Positions 1 to 8,453 of a stretch of DNA of 64,000 nt are shown here, in pieces. The stretch is from Prevotella sp. (GTDB lineage Bacteria > Bacteroidota > Bacteroidia > Bacteroidales > Bacteroidaceae). The DNA lies in assembly GCA_017449025.1 (NCBI GenBank), contig JAFSKJ010000022.1, positions 1 through 64,000 of the forward strand, read 5' to 3'. Position numbers and translations under genes: made by a program. The notes under the pieces are model-generated. The model searched no databases, was not told the origin of the DNA, and saw nothing but the letters and a program-made list of their open reading frames with translations. Numbering within the stretch: the first letter of the stretch is position 1; each line of letters opens with the position of its first letter.

Positions 1-405
1 GTAGTGATAGTATTCGTCCACGTCGTTCATGAAATTCTCGTTGACGAAGTTCAGCGCATAGACAGGTTGCAGGAGTTCGTAGTCATCGCCTTTCTTCGAC
101 TGCGCCACGTATGCTTTAGAGGAATTGAGCAGGACACGCTTCTTGAACGAGTCAGTCCAAGTCATCTGCATCTCAACGATGAACTCGCGCTTCTTGTTGT
201 CCTTGCAGCACACGTCCACGATGCTGTCCTTTTCGGCCTGCATCCGGTCGGGCACTTTCTCGGCTGGCCAATACTCGATGCTCTCCACACGCTCGTCTTC
301 ATTCAGGGGGAGCATGGCATTGAGCAGACTGATGACGAGGTGCTTGTGCTCGCCGAATATCTTCTTGAAAGTCAGGTCGGCTCTCGGGTCTAAATACTTT
401 CCCAT
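1..405 (-). CDS. Rpn family PD-(D/E)XK nuclease/putative transposase, N-terminal part
   Basis: The reading frame is open from an ATG at 405 to the left edge, giving 135 codons of the N-terminal part only. The protein begins MGKYLDPRADLTFKKIFGEH and carries the D...ExQ pattern of PD-(D/E)XK enzymes (SIVDVCC then EFIVEMQ). It is clearly paralogous to the complete gene at 25684-26526, which has the same order of motifs. The family is annotated as recombination-promoting nuclease or PD-(D/E)XK transposase and is common in multiple copies in Bacteroidales. A TAnnTTTG box reading TACCTTTG on the minus strand (438-431) lies just upstream. The activity of this copy is not known. Confidence 0.85.
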   Translation of the reverse strand, partial: MGKYLDPRADLTFKKIFGEHKHLVISLLNAMLPLNEDERVESIEYWPAEKVPDRMQAEKDSIVDVCCKDNKKREFIVEMQMTWTDSFKKRVLLNSSKAYVAQSKKGDDYELLQPVYALNFVNENFMNDVDEYYHY

Positions 406-430
406 AATCGTTTTGCCTTAAATCATGGCG

Positions 431-438
431 CAAAGGTA
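431..438 (-). promoter_or_regulatory. -7 box (TACCTTTG) for the Rpn gene
   Basis: The minus strand reads TACCTTTG, the Bacteroidota -7 consensus TAnnTTTG, 26 bases before the ATG. No good TTG box is visible about 19 bases upstream, so strength is uncertain. Confidence 0.5.
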
Positions 439-614
439 CTAAAAAGTTTGGAATATTGTTCCATTTGCCCTCTATTATTTATCTTTTTTATAATCCCTGC
501 ATTATAGCAGCCACTTAGAAATCAAGGGGGCTCAAAAAAAATATATTAAGGCAAATGACGAACGAAGCAAGCGCAAAAGCGGACTAGGAAGCGATGATCT
601 GCCTTACTTGACCG

Positions 615-1442
615 TTAACGGCTTTTCGAAATGAATAGGCTGGTGATATGACTCAATGGCGTCGTGCCGTCGGTCACACGCTCCATAATCATCCAGTCGG
701 TGCGGTAGTCGATATGTTCTTCCACAGCAATGCGGTCTTTCGTCAACCACTTCACTTGTTGGGTCTTGTTGCCGACCTTGTAGGACTTCTTGCCGTTGTA
801 TTCAATCTTGTCAACGCCTCCACTGGTTCCTCCTGCTATCATCGTCCAGTCATTGGGCGCGAAGATGACGAAGCTGTTGAAGTATTTGCTCGTAGGATAC
901 TGCTCGTGCAGCTTGGGCAGTTCTTTCTTGACATCGCGCAGTTCGTCCACGTAGCCGATGAAGCGCCATGTGCCTGTCAGGGGATTCGCCGCATCTACCT
1001 CAGCCTTGCCCGTCAGCGCGTCGAAGAAAATCTTGCTCATCTCCGTGTATGTGTCGGACTCATACTTCTCAATGCACCAGTCGTTCTTGGGGAAATGTAG
1101 GTGGCTTGTGTATGTGCTCCACCACTTCATCTTGAACTGCTTGGCGTTGCTGTCATAGATGAGCGTGCTCTTGTCATCCTCAGACTTTGGCTGCTCTCCC
1201 GTGTAGTTGAACACCCGATGGTCGTTGTCGCTGATGTTGAAGAAGGCGGCTCGCGCCGATACCATGAGCGTCACGCTGTCGGTGCAGATTTTGTACTGTT
1301 CAAAGGGGGCTTTCACCTCGCCCAACTTGCCCGTGAGCGTGGTCATCTTGTAGATGCCGCGCGGGTTCTCCGTCTGGGCGTTCGTTAAGATTGACAGGGA
1401 AACAAGTGCTGCTGCCATCAGCATTTTCATTGTACTTTTCAT
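615..1442 (-). CDS. Secreted lipocalin-like hypothetical protein
   Basis: A 275-residue protein with a signal peptide (hydrophobic MLMAAALVSLSILTNAQ). Two halves look related in layout: residues about 25-140 (NPRGIYKM... start) and about 152-265 (NPLTGTWRFIGY start). The GTW opening and alternating strands resemble the lipocalin-like DUF families of Bacteroidales secreted proteins; this is inference from pattern only. Translation may start at residue 1 or at the Met at residue 5. The gene has an unusually long leader (1443-1736) sharing blocks with those of the genes at 23043 and 30037, which suggests common regulation. Function unknown. Confidence 0.75.
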   Translation of the reverse strand: MKSTMKMLMAAALVSLSILTNAQTENPRGIYKMTTLTGKLGEVKAPFEQYKICTDSVTLMVSARAAFFNISDNDHRVFNYTGEQPKSEDDKSTLIYDSNAKQFKMKWWSTYTSHLHFPKNDWCIEKYESDTYTEMSKIFFDALTGKAEVDAANPLTGTWRFIGYVDELRDVKKELPKLHEQYPTSKYFNSFVIFAPNDWTMIAGGTSGGVDKIEYNGKKSYKVGNKTQQVKWLTKDRIAVEEHIDYRTDWMIMERVTDGTTPLSHITSLFISKSR

Positions 1443-1767
1443 TGCTTTTTAATATAGTGGGATAATAAGTCTGACTATCAGTCTGAGGCCCTGGAATTGC
1501 CGTTGTCACATAACGATACAATAGTCCACGCCTCAAGGTATGATTATCATCATCAACAAAGACGAAGGAGCATAATACACCCATTGTGAACGCTATTGCA
1601 TATCGTCCGTGACATGAAGCTTTCCAGGTTTCAGAACTGGGACAAATACGCGCTAAACGCTCATCTTCTAAAGTTGAGAAGCCTTTATAGCGTAGTGCCG
1701 CGCTGGGCACTGCTTGGAATCTCGGCGACAAAAATACTAAAAAAAACCGAAGGTGCAAAACTTTCGG
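1443..1767 (-). promoter_or_regulatory. Long conserved leader with palindromic promoter, copy A
   Basis: Read on the minus strand. A palindrome (1767-1747, CCGAAAG...CTTCGG) holds a TTTG -33 box (1759-1756), then exactly 19 bases, then TATTTTTG (1736-1729). About 287 bases separate the -7 box from the ATG. The leader contains a perfect short hairpin (AGTGCC/GGCACT, 1711-1694), the block GGGTGTATTATGC (1582-1570) and the block ATACCTTGAGGCGTGG (1541-1526). The same order of blocks recurs upstream of the genes at 23043 and 30037; the first 65 or so bases after the -7 box are almost identical to those of the 30037 leader. Confidence 0.7.
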
Positions 1768-1827
1768 CGGATTATTTATTAGGGAATAATGTGAAGAAAT
1801 TTGTATGAAGCGGCAGTAATTGGCATT

Positions 1828-1965
1828 TTATTATATGATCATCTGCAAAGATACCACCAAAGCCCGAAGGGCTGATAAGACCACAGGCTGGAGCGGCACC
1901 CCTGCCTGCGGTCTGTTGCCCCTTTGGGGCTTTGGTGGTACGATAGCGGATAATCATATTTTATT
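1828..1965. repeat. Foldback (inverted repeat) element
   Basis: TACCACCAAAGCCC (from 1852) pairs with GGGGCTTTGGTGGTA (to 1940). The inner arms (AAGACCACAGGC and TGCCTGCGGTCT) and AT-rich outer arms (ATTATATGATCAT and ATAATCATATT) extend it. It sits between divergent transcription units. It resembles a small non-autonomous foldback repeat, but no target duplication was identified. Confidence 0.55.
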
Positions 1966-1995
1966 ATAAATCATTCAAAAAAGAGAGGCAAAAAC

Positions 1996-2026
1996 TTGTC
2001 TAATCCAGTGAAAAGTAGTAACTTTG
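1996..2026 (+). promoter_or_regulatory. Promoter TTG-N20-TAACTTTG
   Basis: TTG at 1996-1998 and TAACTTTG at 2019-2026 match the Bacteroidota sigma consensus. Transcription would begin a few bases before the ATG at 2039, which argues for a very short leader or for the ATG at 2051. Confidence 0.65.
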
Positions 2027-2038
2027 CGCCAAGAAAAG

Positions 2039-2530
2039 ATGGATTTGAAGATGAACCGATTGGTCGTAACAGTTAATGAAAGTGCCCAGATTAGCCGTCT
2101 GCGGACAGCCATCAGCCAACTGAGAGGTGTGGAGCAGGTGACAATGCTTCGTGAGGCGAAGCCAATGGGCGGTAAAGCCGTTCCGAGAAAGCTTTACAAG
2201 GAATTGCTGGAGCGGGCAGACAGTCTTGGGCAGCTTGCCGACGGATGGGACGGCCAGGACAGCAAGGCCATTGCCCCGGAGAGCATCCGCAGATTCAAAT
2301 CCGCTATTGCCAAAGCAGACGAAATACTTCTTGAAGGATGGATTCTCTTTCCTGATGCACGTGGCAACCTTTATTTGGACTATACTGGCAGCGATGCCGT
2401 GGCTGGAATAACGATGACCGACGACCGCCTTGTCTATTTCTTCAAGAAAGACGGCAGGACGGTCAGAAACGACCATGCGGCCTTCACCTCGCGCAATCTC
2501 CTTTCAATCTTGTCTCGTGTACATGGCTGA
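2039..2530 (+). CDS. Hypothetical protein, first gene of a two-gene module
   Basis: About 163 residues. The ATG at 2039 (MDLKMNRLVV) or at 2051 (MNRLVV) is the likely start; anything earlier would overlap the -7 box. The middle carries LADGWDGQDSKAIAPESIRR, a pattern seen in many short uncharacterised proteins (WDG, an Ala-Pro pair, then a helix), followed by a strand-rich half (LFPDARGNLYLDY). No signal peptide or membrane segment is present, so it is probably cytoplasmic. The last 8 bases overlap the next gene, so the two are translationally coupled. The layout is compatible with a toxin-antitoxin or other small accessory module, but I recognise no toxin fold. Confidence 0.6.
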   Translation: MDLKMNRLVVTVNESAQISRLRTAISQLRGVEQVTMLREAKPMGGKAVPRKLYKELLERADSLGQLADGWDGQDSKAIAPESIRRFKSAIAKADEILLEGWILFPDARGNLYLDYTGSDAVAGITMTDDRLVYFFKKDGRTVRNDHAAFTSRNLLSILSRVHG

Positions 2531-2978
2531 AAAGTTTCCTAAGACAGTCTGTGACGATGAAGACGTGGCAAGAATTATCTTCTCCCCCTCTTACATTTAC
2601 AAGGGGCGTGTAGCTCCGACGGCTTTCAGATGGGAGATCTTGCCGAGTGGCCACGCAGAGGACTATATCTCCGTACTTCGCGGCGACACCTCAGAATTAG
2701 GCAATCAGACAGAGTCTTTCAGGCCAAGGACTAAAGGCGATACCTGTTATGGGTATGCATTGTTGCGGGTAGGAAATGTTAGGGGAATAGCCTTTGACGA
2801 TATAGACTGTACCACTGATGTTCAGTCATTTCCCAGCAAGACCCATCCAAATCATGCTGGCATCGTGGCTGAGATTGGTAAAGAACGGGTGACAGCTCTT
2901 ACGCCTGTCTCGCCTGAGATGATGATGGTTCAGAAAGAATTGGCCAGTCTATGTGGCGAAATCAAAAAGTTCAAATAG
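2523..2978 (+). CDS. Hypothetical protein, second gene of a two-gene module
   Basis: A 151-residue protein beginning MAEKFPKTVCDDEDVARIIF. The ATG at 2523 overlaps the stop codon of the previous gene (ATGGCTGA), so coupling is strong, and I prefer it to upstream in-frame Met codons inside the previous gene. No signal peptide and no membrane segment are seen. Noticeable features are the segment RWEILPSGHAEDYISVLRGD and a C-terminal helix rich in Met and Lys. I cannot assign a family. Close pairing with the WDG-motif protein is the only functional clue. Confidence 0.6.
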   Translation: MAEKFPKTVCDDEDVARIIFSPSYIYKGRVAPTAFRWEILPSGHAEDYISVLRGDTSELGNQTESFRPRTKGDTCYGYALLRVGNVRGIAFDDIDCTTDVQSFPSKTHPNHAGIVAEIGKERVTALTPVSPEMMMVQKELASLCGEIKKFK

Positions 2979-3121
2979 TGAGAAGCTTTATGTAAGGTCT
3001 TTCTCTATGCTTCTTAAATAGAACCATTCCTAATGTGAATTCCTCGTAATAACCATCATCATTTGCTACATATTTGATAAAAAATGATACGCTGGCGGTA
3101 GCATACTACAATAATACTTTG

Positions 3122-3129
3122 TATTTTTG
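3122..3129 (+). promoter_or_regulatory. -7 box (TATTTTTG) for the GH31-CE15 gene
   Basis: TATTTTTG matches the TAnnTTTG consensus 43 bases before the chosen ATG. No clear TTG lies 19-20 bases upstream. Confidence 0.5.
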
Positions 3130-3172
3130 CATCACAATTGTCAATAACTCATAATAAACACACATAATGCAA

Positions 3173-6100
3173 ATGAAGAGACACTCCATCATACTCACCA
3201 TGCTGATGGCAGCCGTACTATGTGTACATGGTGCAAAGACCATCGCCTTTGGCAACGGCCGCATTACTGTGACCTCTGTTGCCCGTAATGCCGTTCGTGT
3301 GCAGTATGCCAACACTGATGCCAAGAGCGATTTGCCCGACTGGGTTTACGTGAAGCACGAAGAGGTGACATCCACCGACGTGAAGGTAGACTTAGACCCT
3401 CGGCGACAACTGCTCACCATTCGCGACCATAGTGGCCGCGTGGTGTTCAGGGCCACCAGCCATAAGCTGTCAGGCAGCGAGGCCACCTTAGTCTTTGATT
3501 CGCCCAAGGACGAGAGCCTGTTCGGACTGGGGCAGTTCCAGGACGGGTTCAGCAACGTGCGCGGACTGTCGCGGAGGCTCACACAGGTGAACACCCAGAT
3601 CAGCCTGCCCATGCTGCTGTCGAGCAAGGGCTATGGTGTGCTTTGGAACAACTACGGCATGACAGAGTTTAACCCGTGTGGCAGGAGCATGCCCATGACC
3701 CTTCAAAAAGATGGGGGCGTTCGCGAGGAGGTCAATGTCACCACAACCGAAGGTGGAAAGAAAGAGGTGCGCGAGCGCAACGTCTTCGAGGCCACCATCG
3801 ACGTGAAGGAGGATGGCGACTATACACTGTTGCTCGACGTTGGACAGAAGATGGCCCGGCGCCATAACCTCAGTATCGACGGCACCAATGTCATCAACAT
3901 GAACAACCTGTGGCTGCCGCCAACAGCATCGACAATCGTTCATCTGAAGGCAGGCAGACATAAGCTTACGGCAGAGCTCACGAAGGAAGACAAGCCAACG
4001 GTTTACTACAACAAGGTGGGCAACACCACTGTATTCCGCTCGCCAGTGGCCGAAGCCGTTGACTACACGGTGTTCGTCGGCTCCCCAGACGAAATCATTG
4101 CCACCTACCGCGACCTTACCGGCCATGCACCACAGATGCCCTCATGGGCATTGGGGTATATCCACTGTCGCGAGCGCTTCCACTCGTCGCAAGAAATATT
4201 GGAGACAGCCAACCGCTTCCGTGAAGAGAAGATGCCTCTCGACGTGATTGTTCAGGACTGGCAATACTGGGGCAAGTACGGCTGGAACTCCATGCGTTTC
4301 GACGAGCAGTATTATCCTGACCCTAAAGCCCTTACCGACAGCCTACACCGTATGGGTGTAAAGCTGATGGTAAGCGTATGGTCGAAGATTGACAAGAACT
4401 CTGATGTGGGGCGCCAGATGGCTGCCGATGACTATTACATTCCCGGCACCGACTGGATAGACTTCTTCAACCCCGATGCCGCAGCAGCATATTGGCGCAA
4501 TTTCAGCGAGAGGCTGGTGCCCTTGGGCATCGATGCCTGGTGGCAGGATGCCACAGAGCCAGAGAACGACGACCTCGCGGGGCGTCGTGTGAACCGCGGG
4601 AAGTGGTCGGGCGAGCAGGTGCGGAATGTCTATCCGTTGCTGGTGAACAAAACCGTGTATGAAGGTTTGCAGACATACAACACCAAACATCAGGCATCTG
4701 CCACTCCTCTCATCCTCACCCGCTGTGGCTTCCCCGGCATACAGCGCTACGGTGCAGCATTGTGGAGCGGCGATGTGGGCAACGACTGGGAGACTTTCCG
4801 CAGGCAAATTGTTGCCGGCCTTGGCGTGCAGGCAGCAGGCATTCCTTGGTGGACCTACGATGCTGGCGGCTTCTTCCGCCCTGGTGACCAATACACCAAT
4901 AAAGAGTATATAGAGCGGATGCTACGATGGATAGAGACGTCGGTGTACCTGCCGCTGATGCGCGTTCACGGCTATATGAGCAATACTGAGCCGTGGAACT
5001 ATGGCCCTGAGGCGCAGGCAATAATTGCCGAGTGCCTGCATGAGCGCGAGCAGTTACGCCCTTACCTTGACGAGTGCGCCCGCCGTGTGGCCACGGAGGG
5101 CTATACGCTGATGCGTCCGCTGGTATTCGACTTTGCCGACGACCCCGTGGCACTGCAGCAGAAATATGAGTACATGTTCGGCCCCGACCTGCTCATAAGC
5201 CCTGTCACCGAGCCAGGGGTCACTGAGTGGAAGACCTACCTGCCGCGCTGCAAGGGTGGCTGGCGCGACTACCACACAGGGCGCTTTTACGAGGGCGGAC
5301 AGACTGTCACCACCCCCGTGACCTTAGCTTATATTCCTGTATTCGTGCGTGCCACTGCGGCAGCTACCTCAAAAGTCTATGACAAGGAGAACACTGGAGC
5401 CAACTATCCCGTTCCAGTCATGCCAGCAGCCAGCGCCCTGCCAGTTATACGCCAGTTGCCTAATGCCTTAGAAGGTGTAAACAGCTTTGCTGACTGGGAG
5501 CGCCGCCGCAATGACATAGGCCACATGATACAGCACTATGGCATAGGAAGGAAGCCCGCCGTAGACGACGGCCAAGTGACGGCAACGATGAAGGGTGACA
5601 CACTGATTGTCTACGTCACCGTTGGCCAGCACACCATAAAGCTACACTCTGCCATTAACTATCCAAAGGTGGGCAAGCCTCCTTACGCATTGATGATTGG
5701 CACAAGCATGATATCGCTGCCTAAAGACCTGTTTGACAACCGTCCCATCGCCACACTGATATTCCATGAGAAGCAGGTGAACGACTACGGACAGTGGGGC
5801 CGTCATCACGACCGAGGGCAGCATCCCTTCGACAGCCTCTATCCCGACCTCACTGCCAATGGTGCCTACAGTGAGTGGGCCTGGGGATTGAGCCGCATCT
5901 TAGACGGACTTCAGCAGCTCGGCCCGGATAGGACAAAGATAGACATTAGCCACATAGGTGTCACTGGATGCTCATACGCTGGAAAGATGGCACTATACTG
6001 CGGTGCCTTCGACGAGCGCATAGCACTGACCATTGCACAGGAGCCTGGTGGCGGCGGTGCTGCCGCCTGGCGTGCTTCGCATGAGTCGGAAGAAAAGGTT

Positions 6101-6439
6101 GAAGACATAGACAAGACCGACTACCACTGGTTCCTGGAGAGTCAGAAGCGCGATTTCAGCGGTGACGATGTCTACCGCCTGCCATACGACCAGCATGAGC
6201 TGTGCGCTATGGTCTGCCCGCGTGCCCTGCTGCTCCTGGGCAATCCTGACTATCCCTGGCTTTCCGACCCCGCCATGCTCGTGTCGGCGAAGGCTGCCCA
6301 CCACGTATGGCAGCGCTTCGGCATTGCCGACCGCATGGCATGGGATATTGTAGGCGGCCATGGGCATTGCCAGCTTCCCGACAGCCAACGGCCAATAGTA
6401 CAGTCGTTCATCGACAGGTTCTTATTAGGTAAAGAGTAA
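3173..6439 (+). CDS. GH31 glycoside hydrolase fused to a CE15-like glucuronoyl esterase
   Basis: Numbering is from the upstream in-frame ATG at 3167 (1090 residues); the ATG at 3173 gives a more usual signal peptide (MKRHSIILTMLMAAVLCVHG). Residues about 25-730 are a GH31 enzyme with a PA14-like insert at about 183-285. The nucleophile motif WWQDATEP has Asp461, and SGD has the likely acid/base Asp536. Residues about 760-1085 match bacterial CE15: GVTGCSYAGKMA with Ser936, then EPGGGGAAAWR, and a C-terminal GHGHCQLP with the likely catalytic His. GH31 enzymes with PA14 include alpha-xylosidases; CE15 cleaves lignin-glucuronic acid esters. One polypeptide would thus attack side chains and ester links of glucuronoxylan. 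The exact GH31 specificity is not visible. Confidence 0.88.
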   Translation: MKRHSIILTMLMAAVLCVHGAKTIAFGNGRITVTSVARNAVRVQYANTDAKSDLPDWVYVKHEEVTSTDVKVDLDPRRQLLTIRDHSGRVVFRATSHKLSGSEATLVFDSPKDESLFGLGQFQDGFSNVRGLSRRLTQVNTQISLPMLLSSKGYGVLWNNYGMTEFNPCGRSMPMTLQKDGGVREEVNVTTTEGGKKEVRERNVFEATIDVKEDGDYTLLLDVGQKMARRHNLSIDGTNVINMNNLWLPPTASTIVHLKAGRHKLTAELTKEDKPTVYYNKVGNTTVFRSPVAEAVDYTVFVGSPDEIIATYRDLTGHAPQMPSWALGYIHCRERFHSSQEILETANRFREEKMPLDVIVQDWQYWGKYGWNSMRFDEQYYPDPKALTDSLHRMGVKLMVSVWSKIDKNSDVGRQMAADDYYIPGTDWIDFFNPDAAAAYWRNFSERLVPLGIDAWWQDATEPENDDLAGRRVNRGKWSGEQVRNVYPLLVNKTVYEGLQTYNTKHQASATPLILTRCGFPGIQRYGAALWSGDVGNDWETFRRQIVAGLGVQAAGIPWWTYDAGGFFRPGDQYTNKEYIERMLRWIETSVYLPLMRVHGYMSNTEPWNYGPEAQAIIAECLHEREQLRPYLDECARRVATEGYTLMRPLVFDFADDPVALQQKYEYMFGPDLLISPVTEPGVTEWKTYLPRCKGGWRDYHTGRFYEGGQTVTTPVTLAYIPVFVRATAAATSKVYDKENTGANYPVPVMPAASALPVIRQLPNALEGVNSFADWERRRNDIGHMIQHYGIGRKPAVDDGQVTATMKGDTLIVYVTVGQHTIKLHSAINYPKVGKPPYALMIGTSMISLPKDLFDNRPIATLIFHEKQVNDYGQWGRHHDRGQHPFDSLYPDLTANGAYSEWAWGLSRILDGLQQLGPDRTKIDISHIGVTGCSYAGKMALYCGAFDERIALTIAQEPGGGGAAAWRASHESEEKVEDIDKTDYHWFLESQKRDFSGDDVYRLPYDQHELCAMVCPRALLLLGNPDYPWLSDPAMLVSAKAAHHVWQRFGIADRMAWDIVGGHGHCQLPDSQRPIVQSFIDRFLLGKE

Positions 6440-6475
6440 GAAAACAGGCTTGGGAAATTTCCCAAGCCTGTTTTC
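6440..6475. terminator. Bidirectional terminator
   Basis: A near-perfect palindrome (GAAAACAGGCTTGGGAAA / TTTCCCAAGCCTGTTTTC) with A and T tracts on both flanks lies between the convergent GH31-CE15 gene and the FKBP cluster. Confidence 0.9.
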
Positions 6476-6492
6476 TTACTTCTTCTGCACAA

Positions 6493-7476
6493 TTACTTCT
6501 TGCGCTTCTTGGCAGCAGGCTTCTTGGCTACGGGCTTGTCCGCAGTCTCGACCTTGGCAGCCTCAGCGGCAGGGCGGTCGATACCCACAAGCTCAACGTC
6601 GAAGATCAGTGCTGAGTAAGGCTTGATCTGTCCAGCATTACGTTCACCGTAAGCCAGCTCGTATGGAATGAAGAGCTGCCATTTCGAGCCGACAGGCATC
6701 ATGGTGAGAGCCTCGGTCCATCCGCGTATCACCTGATTGGCAGCGAAAGAGCTGGGCTTGTCGCCGTGGCGCGACGACGCGTCGAAAACAGTGCCGTCGA
6801 TAAGGCGCCCCTCATAGTTGACAAGCACCTTGTCGGTGGCTTGGGGCACCTCTCCCTCACCCTTCACCAGTACTTTGTACTGCAGACCGGAAGGAGTGGT
6901 AATAACGCTGTCGCGCTTAGCATTGTCGGCCAAGAACTTGCGGCCGGCATCACGGTTGGGACCGTACAGGCGCTCCTCCTTGACCTTCATGTTCTCCTGC
7001 TGCTTGGTCTTGAAAAAGTCTTCGGCCTGCTGCTGGGAGAAAACAGTTGTGTCGGCCTGCAAGGCATCGGAGAAGCCGCGGAAGAAGAGCTTGGTGTCGA
7101 TGGTGTCAGGGGTGTTGGTGAAATCCTTGACAACGCTGGGCAGCATGCGGCTCTTCAGCTGGTCGGCAATCTGTTGCCCGGCCATGAAAGCTTTCATCTT
7201 AGGGTCGTCGCCGCTATTGAGTATCTGGTTGAAGCCGCTTATGAAGTCGGCCATATAGGCTGTGTCCACGCCGAGCTGCTGCTGCAGATAGGGCATAAGG
7301 CCGTTGGTGAGCGACATTCCACAGGAATAGCTCACGGAGTCGGAGCTGCTTTTCAGGTTTACGGGTGTTACCACAACCTTCTCTTCAGCTTTTTTCTTAT
7401 CTTTCTTGGCGGCCTGTATCGTACTAAAAGAAGCACTCGCCAGAAGGACGAGTGCCAGTAATGCTATATTCTTCAT
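6493..7476 (-). CDS. FKBP-type peptidyl-prolyl isomerase, exported
   Basis: A 327-residue protein starting MKNIALLALVLLASASFS with a signal peptide; a longer in-frame start 10 codons upstream would spoil it. Residues about 40-180 are the helical FkpA_N dimerisation domain (DSVSYSCGMSLTNGL). Residues about 195-295 are the FKBP domain (VLVNYEGRLIDGTVFDASS, VIRGWTEAL, YGERNAGQIKPYSALIFDVEL). The C-terminus is a Lys/Ala/Pro-rich tail (KKPAAKKRKK). It should catalyse prolyl isomerisation and chaperoning of proteins in the periplasm. It is the last of three paralogues in the same orientation, 19 bases from the next one. Confidence 0.93.
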   Translation of the reverse strand: MKNIALLALVLLASASFSTIQAAKKDKKKAEEKVVVTPVNLKSSSDSVSYSCGMSLTNGLMPYLQQQLGVDTAYMADFISGFNQILNSGDDPKMKAFMAGQQIADQLKSRMLPSVVKDFTNTPDTIDTKLFFRGFSDALQADTTVFSQQQAEDFFKTKQQENMKVKEERLYGPNRDAGRKFLADNAKRDSVITTPSGLQYKVLVKGEGEVPQATDKVLVNYEGRLIDGTVFDASSRHGDKPSSFAANQVIRGWTEALTMMPVGSKWQLFIPYELAYGERNAGQIKPYSALIFDVELVGIDRPAAEAAKVETADKPVAKKPAAKKRKK

Positions 7477-7495
7477 TATAGTATGAGAGGGATTA

Positions 7496-8374
7496 TTACT
7501 TAACAATTTCTACAAGCTCAATCTTGAAGATAAGGGCAGAGAAGGGCTTAATCTGTCCCTGCTCGCGCTCGCCATAAGCGAGATCCTGGGGAATGTAAAC
7601 CTCCCAAACTGACCCTGCGGGCATGTGAACGAGAGCGTCGGTCCAACCCTTGATAACCTGGTTGGCGCGCAGTTCGATAGGCTCTCCACGCTTGTAAGAA
7701 CTGTCGAAGACGTTGCCGTCGAGAGTTCTGCCCTCATAGTGCACCTTTACTGTAGAAGAGTCTGTGGGGATGGCACCAGCACCCTCCTTGATGACCTTGT
7801 ACTGAACGCCGCCGGGAAGGGTCTTTATGCCCTCTTTCTTGGCGTTGTCGGCCAGGAACTTCTCACCTTCAGCCTTGTTGGGACCGTAGGTCTTCAGGAG
7901 CTCACGACTTCTGATTTCCTGCATCTTTGTCTGTGCCAGTTTGCCAGCATCTTCAACGGTCATCAGGCCCTTGCGTCCAGTGGTACCGCTTACAAAACCT
8001 GCAAGGAAGTTCCTCAGCGAGATGGTCTGGGTGGAGTCCTCACCGAAAATCTCGTGGTTGATGCCCTTAACCATCTGATTGGCAATCTGCTGACCAATCT
8101 GGATGCCTGCATAGTAGGCTGCCTTCGACTTGTCATCACCAGCGTTGGCACCCTCGTTAAGACCCTTGATGAAGTCGTTCATGCGTGTGGTGTCTACGCC
8201 CATACGATCCTGAAGATACTCTTTCAGACCCTGGGTCTGAGCCATACCGAGTGCGTAGCTCACTGAGTCGATGTCGTTCTTGAGGTTAGCTTTCGGTGTG
8301 CTGGAATTGCTGTTACAGGCAGTGAAGCCTGCAGCTACGATAGCCATAGCGGCTACAATTGTAAATTTTTTCAT
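7496..8374 (-). CDS. FKBP-type peptidyl-prolyl isomerase, lipoprotein
   Basis: A 292-residue protein with a lipoprotein signal ending in GFTAC (Cys20). FkpA_N helices lie at about 33-180 (DIDSVSYALGMAQTQGL) and the FKBP domain at about 190-290 (VKVHYEGRTLDGNVFDSSY, VIKGWTDAL, YGEREQGQIKPFSALIF). It is the Mip/FkpA type, membrane anchored and facing the periplasm. It lies between two paralogues, and the three probably arose by tandem duplication followed by a change of localisation signal. Confidence 0.93.
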   Translation of the reverse strand: MKKFTIVAAMAIVAAGFTACNSNSSTPKANLKNDIDSVSYALGMAQTQGLKEYLQDRMGVDTTRMNDFIKGLNEGANAGDDKSKAAYYAGIQIGQQIANQMVKGINHEIFGEDSTQTISLRNFLAGFVSGTTGRKGLMTVEDAGKLAQTKMQEIRSRELLKTYGPNKAEGEKFLADNAKKEGIKTLPGGVQYKVIKEGAGAIPTDSSTVKVHYEGRTLDGNVFDSSYKRGEPIELRANQVIKGWTDALVHMPAGSVWEVYIPQDLAYGEREQGQIKPFSALIFKIELVEIVK

Positions 8375-8453
8375 TGTCTTTTTAATGTTTTATTGTTGTT
8401 TGATGTTTATTCTGTTTATGAGGCCTCCGGGGCTACTGAGTACTTTCCAGTGG

